A stretch of 64,000 bases of DNA from Miltoncostaea sp963823515 (GCA_963823515.1 CAWGMB010000006.1:186001-250000); one strand, 5' to 3'; shown: positions 40,843 to 50,255, numbered from the stretch's first letter. The notes: generated from the letters alone by a model not told the origin. A program made the numbers and translations.

Positions 40843-42785
40843 GCGTCCCCCCCTGTCGGCCCGGCGCCACCGCCGACGGGCGCCGCCTCCTCGCGCGGGC
40901 CGGCCGTCTTGTGGAGCAGGTCGTAGACGTCGCGTGCCACCTTCGACGGCACCCCCGGCACGGCCTCCAGCTCCTCGCGACTCGCCGCGAGGAAACGCTC
41001 CGCCGAGCCGAAGTGGCGCAGCAGCGCGGCCTTGCGCGCGGGGCCGACGCCCGGCAGCGCGTCGAGCACGCTCCGGGTCATGCCGCGGTCACGCTTGCCG
41101 CGGTGGTGGCGGAGGGCGAAGCGGTGCGCCTCGTCCCGTATGTGCTGCAGCACCCGCAGCGCCGACGAGCCCTCCTCCAGCAGGAGGGGCTCGGACCGCC
41201 CCGGCCGGAACACCTCCTCGCGCTGCTTGGCCAGGCTCACGATCGGCACGTCATCCACCCCCGAGGCGCGCATCCCGGCGATGGCCGCCGCGAGCTGGCC
41301 CTTCCCCCCGTCGATCACCACGAGCCCCGGCCGCGCCGCGAACGACGGGTCGTCCTCGGGCGCCAGCATCCGGGCGAAGCGCCGCTGCAGCGCCTCCTGC
41401 ATGCGGGCGAAGTCGTCCGGGCCGCCGTCGTAGCGCATCGTGAAGGTGCGGTAGTGGGCCTTCGCAGGAGCGCCCCCCTCGAAGACCACCATCGACGCCA
41501 CCGCGTAGGTCTCGCCGAGGTTCGAGATGTCGTAGCACTCCATCCGCAGCGGCGGTGCGGGCAGGCCGAGCCGCTCCTGCAGGTCGGCCAGGGCGTCGCG
41601 CCGGCGCGAGCGCGCCTGCTCGTGCTGGCGGCGGTCCTGGTCGAGGGCGAAGCGGGCGTTGCGCGCGGCGAGCTCGGCCAGCTTGCGCTTGTCCCCGCGG
41701 GCCGACGCGCGCACCTCCACCCGCGCGCCACGCCGCTCGCAGAGCAGGGCCTCGAGGTCGGCCTCGGCCGCGCTGCCCTGCTGGATCACCACCAGCGCCG
41801 GGATCGCCAGGGCCAGCGCGTAGTACTCGTAGGCGAACTGCACCAGCACCGTGGCCTCGTCGGCGGCGCCCGCCGTGTCGAGGAAGAACGACTGGCGGTC
41901 CTGGAGCACCCCGTCGCGCACCTGGAGCACCTGGACGTTCGCCGAGTCGCCGTCCACCGCGAGGCCGATGACGTCGGCGGTGCCCACCGAGCCGGCGGTC
42001 GCGAACTGGCGCTCCATCAGGTGCCGCACGGCCGAGAGCCGGTTGCGCACCGCCGCCGCCCGCTCGAACTCCTGGGCCTCGGCGGCCCCGCGCATCTCCT
42101 GCTCGAGCTCGCGCTCGAGGCCGCGGTAGCGGCCCGACAGGAAGGCGATGATCTGATCGATCAGCGCCCGGTACTCGGCCTTGGAGATGTATCCGACGCA
42201 CGGCGCCAGGCAGCGCTTGATGTGGTAGTCGAGGCAGGGCACCCCGGACGGCCGCCCCGGCTCGCGCCCCTCGCAGGGGCGGCTGGGGAAGATCTTGCCG
42301 ATCAGGTTGAGCGTCTCGCGCACCTTGTAGGCGTTCGAGAAGGGGCCGAAGTAGAGGCGGTCGCGGCGGTGCTTCTCGCGCGTGAAGTAGACCCGCGGGT
42401 ACTCCTCGTCGAGGCTGATCCCGATGTACGGGTAGCTCTTGTCGTCGCGCAGGCGCACGTTGAAGGCCGGCCGGTGGCGCTTGACGAGGTTCGCCTCGAG
42501 GATCAGCGCCTCGCTCTCGGAGCCGGTGACGAACACCTCGACGCGGTCGATGCGCTCGACGAGGTCGTCGATCTTGGGGTGCAGGCCTCCGCGCGCGCTC
42601 ATGCGCCGCCGCGCCGAGCCCTCGTCGGGGCGCAGCGGCGCCTGGAAGTACGAGAGCACGCGGCGGCGGATCGACTTGGCCTTGCCCACGTAGAGCACGC
42701 GGTCGGCGGCGTCGCGGTAGATGTAGACGCCGGGACCCGTCGGCAGTCCCGCGAGCTGATCGCGAAGGGGGGCGGATTCCGGCAC
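40833..42785 (-). CDS. uvrC: Excinuclease ABC subunit C
   Basis: 650 aa. N-terminal GIY-YIG nuclease (GVYIYRDAADRVLYVGKAKSIRRRV), Cys-rich patch (CEGREPGRPSGVPCLDYHIKRCLAPC) suggesting the Fe-S site of UvrC, UVR domain (about 205-240), the RNase-H-like 5' nuclease (RMECYDISNLGETYAVASMVVFEGG; VVIDGGKGQLAAA; FALRHHRGKRD) and two helix-hairpin-helix motifs at the end. Cuts both sides of DNA lesions. First of uvrC-rapZ-yvcK. Confidence 0.95.
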   Translation of the reverse strand: MPESAPLRDQLAGLPTGPGVYIYRDAADRVLYVGKAKSIRRRVLSYFQAPLRPDEGSARRRMSARGGLHPKIDDLVERIDRVEVFVTGSESEALILEANLVKRHRPAFNVRLRDDKSYPYIGISLDEEYPRVYFTREKHRRDRLYFGPFSNAYKVRETLNLIGKIFPSRPCEGREPGRPSGVPCLDYHIKRCLAPCVGYISKAEYRALIDQIIAFLSGRYRGLERELEQEMRGAAEAQEFERAAAVRNRLSAVRHLMERQFATAGSVGTADVIGLAVDGDSANVQVLQVRDGVLQDRQSFFLDTAGAADEATVLVQFAYEYYALALAIPALVVIQQGSAAEADLEALLCERRGARVEVRASARGDKRKLAELAARNARFALDQDRRQHEQARSRRRDALADLQERLGLPAPPLRMECYDISNLGETYAVASMVVFEGGAPAKAHYRTFTMRYDGGPDDFARMQEALQRRFARMLAPEDDPSFAARPGLVVIDGGKGQLAAAIAGMRASGVDDVPIVSLAKQREEVFRPGRSEPLLLEEGSSALRVLQHIRDEAHRFALRHHRGKRDRGMTRSVLDALPGVGPARKAALLRHFGSAERFLAASREELEAVPGVPSKVARDVYDLLHKTAGPREEAAPVGGGAGPTGGDAWS

Positions 42786-42814
42786 TCGGCATCGAGTATC
42801 GCAGCCCTGTCACG

Positions 42815-42841
42815 GCGCGGGTCCCGGCCCGGGACCCGCGC
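42815..42841. terminator. Terminator hairpin between haem-protein gene and uvrC
   Basis: Perfect 12-bp stem gcgcgggtcccg / cgggacccgcgc with a 3-nt loop, downstream of the haem-binding gene (minus strand). Confidence 0.7.
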
Positions 42842-42864
42842 GCGGAGCCCTCCGGCGTCCGCGG

Positions 42865-43398
42865 CTACCCGCCGCCGCCGATCGGCGGCGACCGGCGCAT
42901 CGTGGCCTGCCAGCCGGCGATCAGCTGCTGCTTCTCGGCGCCCGAGAGCTTCGCCGAGCTGTGCATCCAGGTGTAGTAGAAGGGTGGCATCTCGCCGCTG
43001 CGGATCACCTCGGCCACGTCGCCGGCGTCGTCCTGAGGCCGGTCCCACTCAGACACGTTCAGCTTCCCGCGACCGCCGTCGACGTCGTTGACGACCAGCC
43101 ACGAGACCGGCGCGACGTTGCTGTACCACGGCCACGTCGTCTCGTTGGAATGGCAATCCCCACAGGCGCGGGAGAACAGGACCTGCGTGCCCCGGCTGTC
43201 CCACGAGGGCTGCTTGGTCACCGGCGGGTTGTCGTGCGCCCTGCCGACGGGGATCAGCTGGATGAGGACGAACAGGACGATCGCGCCGAGCCCCGTCCGC
43301 AGCACGATCCTCCGCCACCCGCCGCGGCGCGGCTTCGGGGCCGGCTCCGTCACTGGCGGTGTCGCGTTCCGGTCCGCCGTGTCGTCCCCGCCGCTCAT
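42865..43398 (-). CDS. Membrane-anchored haem-binding protein (Haem_bd type)
   Basis: 177 aa. One membrane helix (IVLRTGLGAIVLFVLIQLIPV), then a c-type haem site CGDCHSNET with TTWPWYSNVAPVSWLVVNDVDGGRGKLNVSEW, and PPFYYTWMHSSAKLS, close to the haem-binding domain PF14376 family. Methionines and histidines near the end (MPPF, MHSS) may be axial ligands. Acts outside the membrane, probably in electron transfer. Minus strand, followed by a terminator. Confidence 0.85.
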   Translation of the reverse strand: MSGGDDTADRNATPPVTEPAPKPRRGGWRRIVLRTGLGAIVLFVLIQLIPVGRAHDNPPVTKQPSWDSRGTQVLFSRACGDCHSNETTWPWYSNVAPVSWLVVNDVDGGRGKLNVSEWDRPQDDAGDVAEVIRSGEMPPFYYTWMHSSAKLSGAEKQQLIAGWQATMRRSPPIGGGG

Positions 43399-43621
43399 CG
43401 CCCGCCCCCTCGCGTCGCTCGACGACCCACGCTCCTGCCGAGTCGGGAGACGGGCATCGGGGCGATCACGGACGGCCGACGTGGCGTTCCCCGGATCCCG
43501 CCGGGCCGCCGCGGCCCGCCGTCAGTCGAGCAGAGGCAGCGCGAAGGCCTCGGCGTGGAGCGGGCGGACGACGGAGAAGTGCCGCCGGTGCGGGGTCGCG
43601 ATCGCCGCCATGCCGCGCCCC

Positions 43622-44929
43622 TCAGACGAAGCGTCCGTCCACGCGGACGAGGCGGACGCCGCCCGGCACGTTCCCGCCGAGCAGGCCGGCCCCTCCGGCC
43701 ATGGCCAGGATGCGTGCCACGTATGCCTGCGTCTCCGCGTAGGGCGGGATGCCCCCGTGGCGCTCCACCGCGCCCGGCCCGGCGTTGTAGGCGGCAAGGG
43801 CGAGCGGCACCGAGCCGAAGGCGCGCACGTGGCCGGCGAGCAGCCGCGCCGCCGCCGGGATCGCCTGCGCCGGATCGAACGGGTCGCGCAGCCCCATCCC
43901 CGCCGCCGTCGCCGGCATGAACTGGGCGATGCCCTGCGCGCCGGCCGGGCTCACGGCCCGGGGGTCGAACCCGGACTCGGCCCGCAACAGGGCCGCCAGC
44001 AGAGCGGGCGGCAGGCCGTTGGCCGCCGCCGCCGCGCCCACCGTCGCGCGCAGGTCGGCCGGCACCCACCCGGGGACCGCGGCCACTCCGCCATCCGCGG
44101 CCCGGCGCGCGACGTCGGCCGCCCCGGCTCCGCAGCCCGGCAGGTACCCCCAGTGCCAGGGCTCCCAGGAGTATCGCTGGACGAACCCGAAGCGGGTGCC
44201 GTTGGCCGCGAGCCAGGCGTACGCGGCACCGCCCGTCGTCATGTTCAGGTCGAGCTCGGTCGCGTCGCGATGGCGGCTCCGGCCGGGCCGGGCCACCCAC
44301 GTCGGATCGGGGTGGCGCGCGAAGAGGATCGCCTGCTCGGCGTCGCTGCGGAAGCCGCTGGTCACCACGAGGTCCACCCCCTCCGTCCGCGCGGCCGCGT
44401 CCATCAGGTCGAAGGCGGCGGCCACCGCCGGGCACATAGGCCTGCCGTCGCGGTAGCGCAGGGGCCCGGAGTAGCCGCCGCCGGTCGCCCGGCCGGAGGG
44501 GCCCGCGTCGCCGATCGCTCCGGCGACGACGAGGCCAGCGCGCGCCACCGCGCGCGCCCGTGTGCCGCGCGGACCCGGGCTGCTCACCACCACCACCACG
44601 CCGACGGGCGGCCACGCGCTCCCGGGGAAGCTCAGGCGCTCCACCCGGGCGCCCGCCGGCCGCGCTGCCGCCTCGGCCGTCGGGGCGAGGCGCGCGCGCC
44701 AGGCCCCGGCGTCCTCGGGCCTGTCAACCGCGAGCTCTCCGAGCCGGGCGGCGAGCTCGCGCCCGGTCGAGAGCGCCGCGACGTCGGCGGCCGTCTGGGC
44801 CTGGGCCGCCGCCAGCTGCGCGCGCCCCAGGGCGAAGAGCGCGACCGCTCCCATGACCAGGACGGTCGCCATGCCGAGGACCAACGGCAGGGCCTGGCCC
44901 GCATGGCGGCCCCCGAGAGGGCCGCTCAC
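43622..44929 (-). CDS. Tad-anchor / M15 D,D-carboxypeptidase / lytic transglycosylase fusion
   Basis: 435 aa from GTG 44929, overlapping the upstream stop. Residues 8-60 are a TadG-like pilus-assembly anchor (GQALPLVLGMATVLVMG ... QTAADVAAL). Residues about 160-280 are a VanY-type M15B peptidase: GVDLVVTSGFRSDAEQ, SRHRDATELDLN (zinc His and Asp) and EPWHWGYLPG (final His). Residues about 300-420 are an SLT lysozyme domain: LLRAESGFDPRAVSPAGAQGIAQFMP with the catalytic Glu, and LALAAYNAGPGAV. A single protein could cut both peptide and glycan strands. Third gene of a Tad-type operon. Confidence 0.8.
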   Translation of the reverse strand: MSGPLGGRHAGQALPLVLGMATVLVMGAVALFALGRAQLAAAQAQTAADVAALSTGRELAARLGELAVDRPEDAGAWRARLAPTAEAAARPAGARVERLSFPGSAWPPVGVVVVVSSPGPRGTRARAVARAGLVVAGAIGDAGPSGRATGGGYSGPLRYRDGRPMCPAVAAAFDLMDAAARTEGVDLVVTSGFRSDAEQAILFARHPDPTWVARPGRSRHRDATELDLNMTTGGAAYAWLAANGTRFGFVQRYSWEPWHWGYLPGCGAGAADVARRAADGGVAAVPGWVPADLRATVGAAAAANGLPPALLAALLRAESGFDPRAVSPAGAQGIAQFMPATAAGMGLRDPFDPAQAIPAAARLLAGHVRAFGSVPLALAAYNAGPGAVERHGGIPPYAETQAYVARILAMAGGAGLLGGNVPGGVRLVRVDGRFV

Positions 44930-45198
44930 GGGGTGCGGACGCCCACTCGGGCCGGCACGCCCATCCCCTCGAGGCCGGGCAGCACTGCGGGGACGCGGAT
45001 CCGCACGGACACGACGATGTGGTCGCCGGCCACGTGGCCCACCGCCTCCACCGCGCGGACCCGCACCTCGGCCTGCGCCCGCAGCCCCGTCGCGATGACC
45101 GCGAGCAGTTGCCATGCGAGGAGCCCGACGATGATGAGCACCGGCGCGAGGGCGAGCACCTCGATCACCGCCTGCCCGCGTGCCGCCCGGCGCCTCAC
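44926..45198 (-). CDS. TadE-like pseudopilin
   Basis: 90 aa. RGQAVIEVLALAPVLIIVGLLAWQLL is the TadE/Flp-type N-terminal helix with the conserved Glu, followed by a short beta-rich tail. Overlaps its neighbours on both sides by 4 nt, as expected for a pilus-assembly unit. Confidence 0.75.
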   Translation of the reverse strand: MRRRAARGQAVIEVLALAPVLIIVGLLAWQLLAVIATGLRAQAEVRVRAVEAVGHVAGDHIVVSVRIRVPAVLPGLEGMGVPARVGVRTP

Positions 45199-45530
45199 GG
45201 CCGCCCCCCGGCCACGGCGGCGACCTGCTGGGGCGCGACGAACCCGACGACCCGCGGTACCGCCAGGCGCACCCGCACGGCCCCGTCGGCGCCCTCGGTG
45301 ACGAGCGCCCCCCGGGCGTATCCCGACGGCAGCGCCGCGAGGGCGGCCTCACGCGCCGGGGCGCGGACCTCCGCGGCCCGCGCGCCCGCGCGCGCCGCGC
45401 CGCCGGCGAGCGTCCAGGTGTAGCCGGCGGCCGCCATCCACCACGCGATCAGCCCGATGAGCAGCAGCGCGGGCAGCATCGCCACCAGCTCGAGGGCCGC
45501 CTGCCCGTGCTGTCGTCGGCGTCGTCGCAT
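45195..45530 (-). CDS. TadE-like pseudopilin
   Basis: 111 aa. QHGQAALELVAMLPALLLIGLIAWWMAAAGYTW is the TadE N-terminal helix; the tail has GGAARAGARAAEV and a beta-rich end. First gene of the three-gene unit. No ATPase, platform or prepilin peptidase is in the window, so the rest of the Tad machine must be elsewhere. Confidence 0.75.
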   Translation of the reverse strand: MRRRRRQHGQAALELVAMLPALLLIGLIAWWMAAAGYTWTLAGGAARAGARAAEVRAPAREAALAALPSGYARGALVTEGADGAVRVRLAVPRVVGFVAPQQVAAVAGGRP

Positions 45531-45623
45531 GACCCCACGCTAAGAGGGGTCACCGTCGTGGCGCGACGCGCGGTCGTGCCGTCTTCGTGCCGTGATCGCG
45601 CCGGCGTCGGCGCGGACTCCGGG

Positions 45624-45992
45624 CTACCGGAAGCGGCGGCTCTCGCGCACGACCCACACGATCACGAGCACCAGGATCGCGATCAGCGCCAGCACCCCGA
45701 GCGGGGTCAGGCGGTCGCCGAGCAGCGGGAACCCGGCCACCAGAAGGACGGCGATGCCGACGCCGCAGGCGATCACCAGGTACCGCTGCCACGGCTTGAG
45801 GACGAGCCAGGCGAGCTGGTGCTGGCGGAAGTAGTTGTAGGCGAAGGAGGCCAGCGCGGCGACGAAGATCACCTGGATGATCGCGCTGAGGGTGCCGGCC
45901 GACGCGCCGAAGCCCTCCTGCGAGACGAAGACCAGGCCCGCGATCGCGGCGATGATCGCGAAGTTGCGGACCCCGACCCAGTTGATCCTCAT
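45624..45992 (-). CDS. Three-helix membrane protein coupled to thrS
   Basis: 122 aa, three or four hydrophobic helices (FAIIAAIAGLVFVSQ, LSAIIQVIFVAALASFAYNYF, LVIACGVGIAVLLVAGF, GVLALIAILVLVIVWVV). ATGA overlap with the thrS stop. Family not recognised; co-translation with thrS is the only clue. Confidence 0.6.
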   Translation of the reverse strand: MRINWVGVRNFAIIAAIAGLVFVSQEGFGASAGTLSAIIQVIFVAALASFAYNYFRQHQLAWLVLKPWQRYLVIACGVGIAVLLVAGFPLLGDRLTPLGVLALIAILVLVIVWVVRESRRFR

Positions 45993-47896
45993 GCGGGCGG
46001 CTGGGCCTCGGCGGCGAGGCGGGCCGCGAGATCGTCGAGACCCATCGCCCCCTGGTCGCCCTTGTGCCGGGCGCGCGCGGAGGCGGTGCCCGCCTCGGCC
46101 TCCTTGTCGCCGACGATCAGCAGGTATGGGATCTTCGAGAGCTCGCCGTCACGGATCCGGCGGCCGATCGACTCGCTGCGCGCGTCCACCTCGGCGCGCA
46201 GGCCCTCGGCGCGCATGCGCGCGCGCACCTCCTCCGCGTACCCGTGGTGGCGGTCGGACACCGGCAGCACCCGCGCCTGCACGGGCGCGAGCCAGAGCGG
46301 GAAGTCGCCGCCGGTGTTCTCGATCAGGATCCCGAGGAAGCGCTCGATCGACCCCGTGATCGCCCGGTGGATCATCACCGGGCGCTCCTCGGTGTCGTCG
46401 GCCGTGGTGTAGACCAGGCCGAAGCGCTCAGGCAGGTAGAAGTCGAGCTGACAGGTGCCGAGCTGCCACGAGCGGCCCATCACGTCGGTCACTTCGAAGT
46501 CGATCTTCGGCCCGTAGAAGGCGCCGTCGCCGATCTTCAGGCCGTACTCGCGGTCGCCGAGGGCATCGCGCAGGGCCTCCTCGGCGGCGTCCCACATCTC
46601 GGGCGTGCCGGTGGCCTTCTCGGGCCGCGTGGAGAGCTTCAGCGCGACGTCGTGGAAGCCGAACCTGGCGTAGAAGCGGTCGGTGAGGTCGAGGACCGCG
46701 TTGACCTCGTCACGCACCTGATCCAGGCGGCAGAAGACGTGGGCGTCGTCCTGCGTGAAGGCCCGCACGCGGAAGAGGCCGTGCAGCACGCCCGACAGCT
46801 CGTGACGATGGACGTGGCCGAACTCGGCGTAGCGAATCGGCAGGTCGCGATAGGAGTGGCGGCGGCTGCGATAGACCAGGCAGGCGCCGGGGCAGTTCAT
46901 CGGCTTGATCGCGAAGCTCTGGCCCTCGACGTCCGCGAAGTACATGTTGTCGCGGTAGTTGTCCCAGTGGCCGCTGGTCTTCCAGAGATCGACGTTGAGC
47001 ATCGTCGGGGTCTGGATCTCGTCGTAGTCCATCCCGGCCAGCTCGTCGCGCACGGCCGCCTTGATGCCGTTGACGATGGTCATGCCCTTGGGCAGGAAGA
47101 ACGGGAAGCCGGGGCCCATGTCGTCGAAGTGGAAGAGGTCGAGGTCGCGGCCGAGGCGCCGGTGGTCGTTGGCGCGCGCCTGCTCGAGGCGCGCCAGGTG
47201 GGCGTCGAGGTCCTTCGCGCTGGTGAACGCCGTCGCGTAGAGCCGGGTGAGCTGGGGGTTCTTCTCGCTGCCGCGCCAGTAGGCGCCGGCGACCGACTGG
47301 AGCTTCACGGGGCCGATCCGCCCCGAGTCCTGCACGTGCGGGCCGCGGCAGAGGTCGACGAAGTCGCGCTGACGATAGAGCGAGACCTCGGTCTCGCCCT
47401 GGTGCTCGAGCTCGTCGACCTGGTCGACCTTGTATGGGTCGTCGCGCTCGCCGAAGTAGGCCCGCGCGTCGGCCATGCTCATCACGGTGCGCTGGAAGGG
47501 CGCCTTGGCGGCCACGATCCGTGCGATCTCGGCCTCGATCGCGGGGAAGTCGTCCTCGGTGAGCGGCCGGGGCAGGTCGAAGTCGTAGTAGAAGCCGTCG
47601 TCGATCGGCGGCCCGAAGCCGAACTTGGCGCCGGGCACGACGGTCTGGACGGCCTCGGCCATGACGTGCGCCGCCGAGTGGCGCATCACGTAGAGGTAGT
47701 CGTCGCCGCTCTTGGGGGTGACGATCTGGATGGCGTCGCCGTCGTGCAGAGGCCGGGCGAGGTCACGGATCTCGTCGCCGACGCGGACGGCGACGGCGGC
47801 CTTGGCCAGGCCGGGGCCGATGGCGGCCGCGGCGTCGTGGCCGGTCGCCCCGTCGGGCAACTCGAGACGGCTGCCATCGGGGAGGGTCACGGTCAC
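45989..47896 (-). CDS. thrS: Threonyl-tRNA synthetase
   Basis: 635 aa from GTG 47896. TGS domain (1-60), editing domain with RHSAAHVMAEAV and CRGPH, catalytic core with zinc Cys in MNCPGACLVY, motif 2 FRVRAFTQDDAHVF and motif 3 GSIERFLGILIE, then the anticodon-binding domain (ARVLPVSDRHHGYAEEV). Full length, so proofreading should be normal. Confidence 0.96.
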   Translation of the reverse strand: MTVTLPDGSRLELPDGATGHDAAAAIGPGLAKAAVAVRVGDEIRDLARPLHDGDAIQIVTPKSGDDYLYVMRHSAAHVMAEAVQTVVPGAKFGFGPPIDDGFYYDFDLPRPLTEDDFPAIEAEIARIVAAKAPFQRTVMSMADARAYFGERDDPYKVDQVDELEHQGETEVSLYRQRDFVDLCRGPHVQDSGRIGPVKLQSVAGAYWRGSEKNPQLTRLYATAFTSAKDLDAHLARLEQARANDHRRLGRDLDLFHFDDMGPGFPFFLPKGMTIVNGIKAAVRDELAGMDYDEIQTPTMLNVDLWKTSGHWDNYRDNMYFADVEGQSFAIKPMNCPGACLVYRSRRHSYRDLPIRYAEFGHVHRHELSGVLHGLFRVRAFTQDDAHVFCRLDQVRDEVNAVLDLTDRFYARFGFHDVALKLSTRPEKATGTPEMWDAAEEALRDALGDREYGLKIGDGAFYGPKIDFEVTDVMGRSWQLGTCQLDFYLPERFGLVYTTADDTEERPVMIHRAITGSIERFLGILIENTGGDFPLWLAPVQARVLPVSDRHHGYAEEVRARMRAEGLRAEVDARSESIGRRIRDGELSKIPYLLIVGDKEAEAGTASARARHKGDQGAMGLDDLAARLAAEAQPPA

Positions 47897-47974
47897 GCGC
47901 CTGACTCTACCAACGGCGCCCGAGGCCACCCCGACGGGGTTGTGGCCCTCCGGCGATGGGGGGATGATCCCCCG

Positions 47975-48451
47975 ATGCTCCAGCGCTTCCTCTATACACC
48001 GGACGGGCACGTGATCGTGCCGAGGATGCTCGGTGTCGTCGTCACGACGCTGCTGTTCGCGATCTTCGGCAGCTTCCTGCTGGTGTTGACGCCGGTCCTC
48101 GGCGGCCACGAGGGGGTCCAGACGATCTGGGTGCTCTTCTCGGTCTTCCTGCTGAAGTTCCCGCTGGTCGCCCTGCTGTGGTGGTTCATCGTGCGCAACA
48201 AGGAGTGGCCGGTGCGCCCGCCCGTCTGGAGCGAGCGGGAGACGGGCGACATCCTCGCCTACCTGGTCGCCGAGGCGGACCGCGTCACGATGCTGCCCGA
48301 CGCCGAGGCGCGCCTGCAGTACCTGCAGGGGGAGGCGTGGAACGTGGCCGACCGCGTCGGCGGCGACCGCAAGGTGGACGCGGTGAACGTGGCGCTGCAC
48401 ATCGACCAGATGCTCGGCGGCCTGCGGGCGCGGCGCTCGCCCCGGCGCTGA
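47975..48451 (+). CDS. Membrane protein with helical cytosolic tail
   Basis: 158 aa from ATG 47975. Two helices (IVPRMLGVVVTTLLFAIFGSFLLVL and IWVLFSVFLLKFPLVALLWWFIV), then a charged tail with GDILAYLVAEADRV and NVADRVGGDRKVDAVNVALHIDQML. The last codons overlap the next start (TGATG). A short GGGGGATGATCCCCC hairpin lies just before the start. Divergent from thrS. Family not recognised. Confidence 0.65.
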   Translation: MLQRFLYTPDGHVIVPRMLGVVVTTLLFAIFGSFLLVLTPVLGGHEGVQTIWVLFSVFLLKFPLVALLWWFIVRNKEWPVRPPVWSERETGDILAYLVAEADRVTMLPDAEARLQYLQGEAWNVADRVGGDRKVDAVNVALHIDQMLGGLRARRSPRR

Positions 48452-49029
48452 TGCTCGAGGGCGCGCACGCCGACCTGCTCGCCGAGGCGGTCGCCGCCGA
48501 CGGCGAGGCCTTCCAGGCGCTCTTCGCCGGGCGCATCGCCGACGCGCACGCCTGCCTGGAAGCGGCGGCGGCGCTGTACCGCGCCTCATGGGAGGCCGCG
48601 CCGCCGCGCAGCTTCGGGCGGTTGGTCGCCTACCTCAAGTCGGCGGTGCTGGCGGGCGAGCCCGAGGACGCGGCGGGATACGTGCGCGACACCCTGGGCG
48701 CCGGATGCGACTCCCCCACCTCGTGCTACGCCCTGGCGGTCGCCGCCCTGATCGATGATGACGACGACACCGCGGCGCGGGCCGCGGCCGCGATGACCGA
48801 GGGAGACGAGCCGTTCGCGCGCGCGGCCGAGGCGCTGGCCGCCCTCGCCGCGCGAGACCGCGAGCGCTACGGACGCGCGGTGCGCGCGATCGTCGCCGAC
48901 TTCGAGGCGCGCGAGGAGCACCTCACCGGGGTCGCGGTGGCCGACACGGCGATGCTGATGGAGGCCCTCGCCGAGCGCCGCGGCATGCCCGAGCGGCCGG
49001 TGTCGGAGCTGCTGCCCGAGATCGTCTGA
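48451..49029 (+). CDS. Alpha-helical repeat-like protein, unknown function
   Basis: 192 aa, starts at ATG 48451 overlapping the stop of the membrane protein. Alanine-rich helices (DLLAEAVAADGEAFQALFAGRIADAHACLEAAAALYRASWEAAPPRSFGRL, TSCYALAVAALIDDDDDTAARAAAAM) suggest a TPR-like solenoid. Likely a cytosolic partner of the coupled membrane protein. Confidence 0.65.
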   Translation: MLEGAHADLLAEAVAADGEAFQALFAGRIADAHACLEAAAALYRASWEAAPPRSFGRLVAYLKSAVLAGEPEDAAGYVRDTLGAGCDSPTSCYALAVAALIDDDDDTAARAAAAMTEGDEPFARAAEALAALAARDRERYGRAVRAIVADFEAREEHLTGVAVADTAMLMEALAERRGMPERPVSELLPEIV

Positions 49030-49067
49030 GGGGGCGCCTCGAGTGCCCGGGTCTCGCTGAGAGGGCG

Positions 49068-50255
49068 TCAGTCGGGCTCGGCCGCTTCCCCGAGAGGCGA
49101 TCTCACCCAACCCGTCCGCGCGGTCAGGGGCGTCATCGCCCCGACCTCAACGACAGGAAGCGACCCGCCATGGAGCGAGGCTCCGATCTCTGCGGCGATC
49201 TCGAGGGCCTGGTCGCGCACGACTCGGGGCGGCGACGAGAAGAAGAGGACCCGGACCTCGGGCTCGGTTCCTCCGACCAGGTCCCATACACCCGCGACGC
49301 GACCATCCGCCAGGACGACCGACGTCGTGTTGCCCTTTCGATCACAGACGTACTCCTGGTATCGCGCGTCGATGATTCGCTCCCGGTTCCTGTACCCCTG
49401 GAGGTAAGGATCGAGGCTCGGAAGCATCGACACCTCGGGCGCGGATCGAGCCAGCAAGGCGCGCGACTCGACGATTTCGTCATCCCGATGCAGGAGGTGG
49501 TCACCGACGAGGCCCTCGACGCGGACGGTAACGATCTCGGCGCCGAGCGAGACGAGCGCGGCATCCACGCCGGCGGCGTCCAGGCCGGTCCACCAGCGGA
49601 CGTCCTGTCGGCTCACCGGGCCGTAGGAGCAGACGTACCGCCGCACCAGCTCCCGCACCGCCTCGGGCTCCCCCCAGGTCGATAGGCCGACTCCGGGCAG
49701 GGCCTCCGCGAAGAGGCGATAGGTCGACCCGGGGGCCCTCCATCCGCCCGGCGGCCTCCAGCGAACCAGTCTCCCCTCGTCGCACATGACGTGGAGAACG
49801 GCCGGCAGCGCCTCCCGCGTCCCGAGAGCCGCGCGGATCTGGCGGGCGTCCAGCGCCTGCCCGGCGGCCACCTTCTCCACACCGTCCGCCAGCTCCGCGT
49901 ATCGGCCGGAGGTGAGATCGTTCGCCGCCAGGTAGTGGGCTCGGCCGCGCGAGACCATCCCGCGCGTGGCCGCCACGACGGGCGGAATCAGTTCGGCCGC
50001 CTGGATGAACAAGGTGCCGCGCATGCAGCCGACCTTGGCCGCCCGCCCCTCGTCGAGGAGCATCTCCATCTGCCGTGGCTCGAAGGCGGTCATCCGGGCG
50101 CGCAGCTGCAGATAGGGACTGACCGGGTCAGTGGCATGCAGCCCGATCAGGTCGCGGATGACCGTGATCGCATCGTCGGCCCGCGAGCCGACGGCAAGGT
50201 GATGCTTGCCGAGGACGAGTCGGTTCGCGGTACGGAGATCAAGATGCCTCGGCAC
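49068..50255 (-). CDS. Winged-helix DNA-binding domain protein (YcaQ/AlkX-like)
   Basis: 395 aa. Family HTH_42: LGKHHLAVGSRADDAITVIRDLIGLHATDPVSPYLQLRARM, RGTLFIQAAELIPPVVAATRG, PGSTYRLFAEALPG, and later VSRQDVRWWTGLDAAGV. Some members are DNA glycosylases that act on bulky or crosslinked bases; the QxQ/D motif of characterised enzymes cannot be confirmed by eye here. Monocistronic, convergent with the gene at 48451. Confidence 0.75.
   Translation of the reverse strand: MPRHLDLRTANRLVLGKHHLAVGSRADDAITVIRDLIGLHATDPVSPYLQLRARMTAFEPRQMEMLLDEGRAAKVGCMRGTLFIQAAELIPPVVAATRGMVSRGRAHYLAANDLTSGRYAELADGVEKVAAGQALDARQIRAALGTREALPAVLHVMCDEGRLVRWRPPGGWRAPGSTYRLFAEALPGVGLSTWGEPEAVRELVRRYVCSYGPVSRQDVRWWTGLDAAGVDAALVSLGAEIVTVRVEGLVGDHLLHRDDEIVESRALLARSAPEVSMLPSLDPYLQGYRNRERIIDARYQEYVCDRKGNTTSVVLADGRVAGVWDLVGGTEPEVRVLFFSSPPRVVRDQALEIAAEIGASLHGGSLPVVEVGAMTPLTARTGWVRSPLGEAAEPD

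Noticed and set aside
46064..48451. 795-codon open frame opposite thrS
   Set aside because: Antisense shadow except for its end, which is the small membrane protein at 47975.
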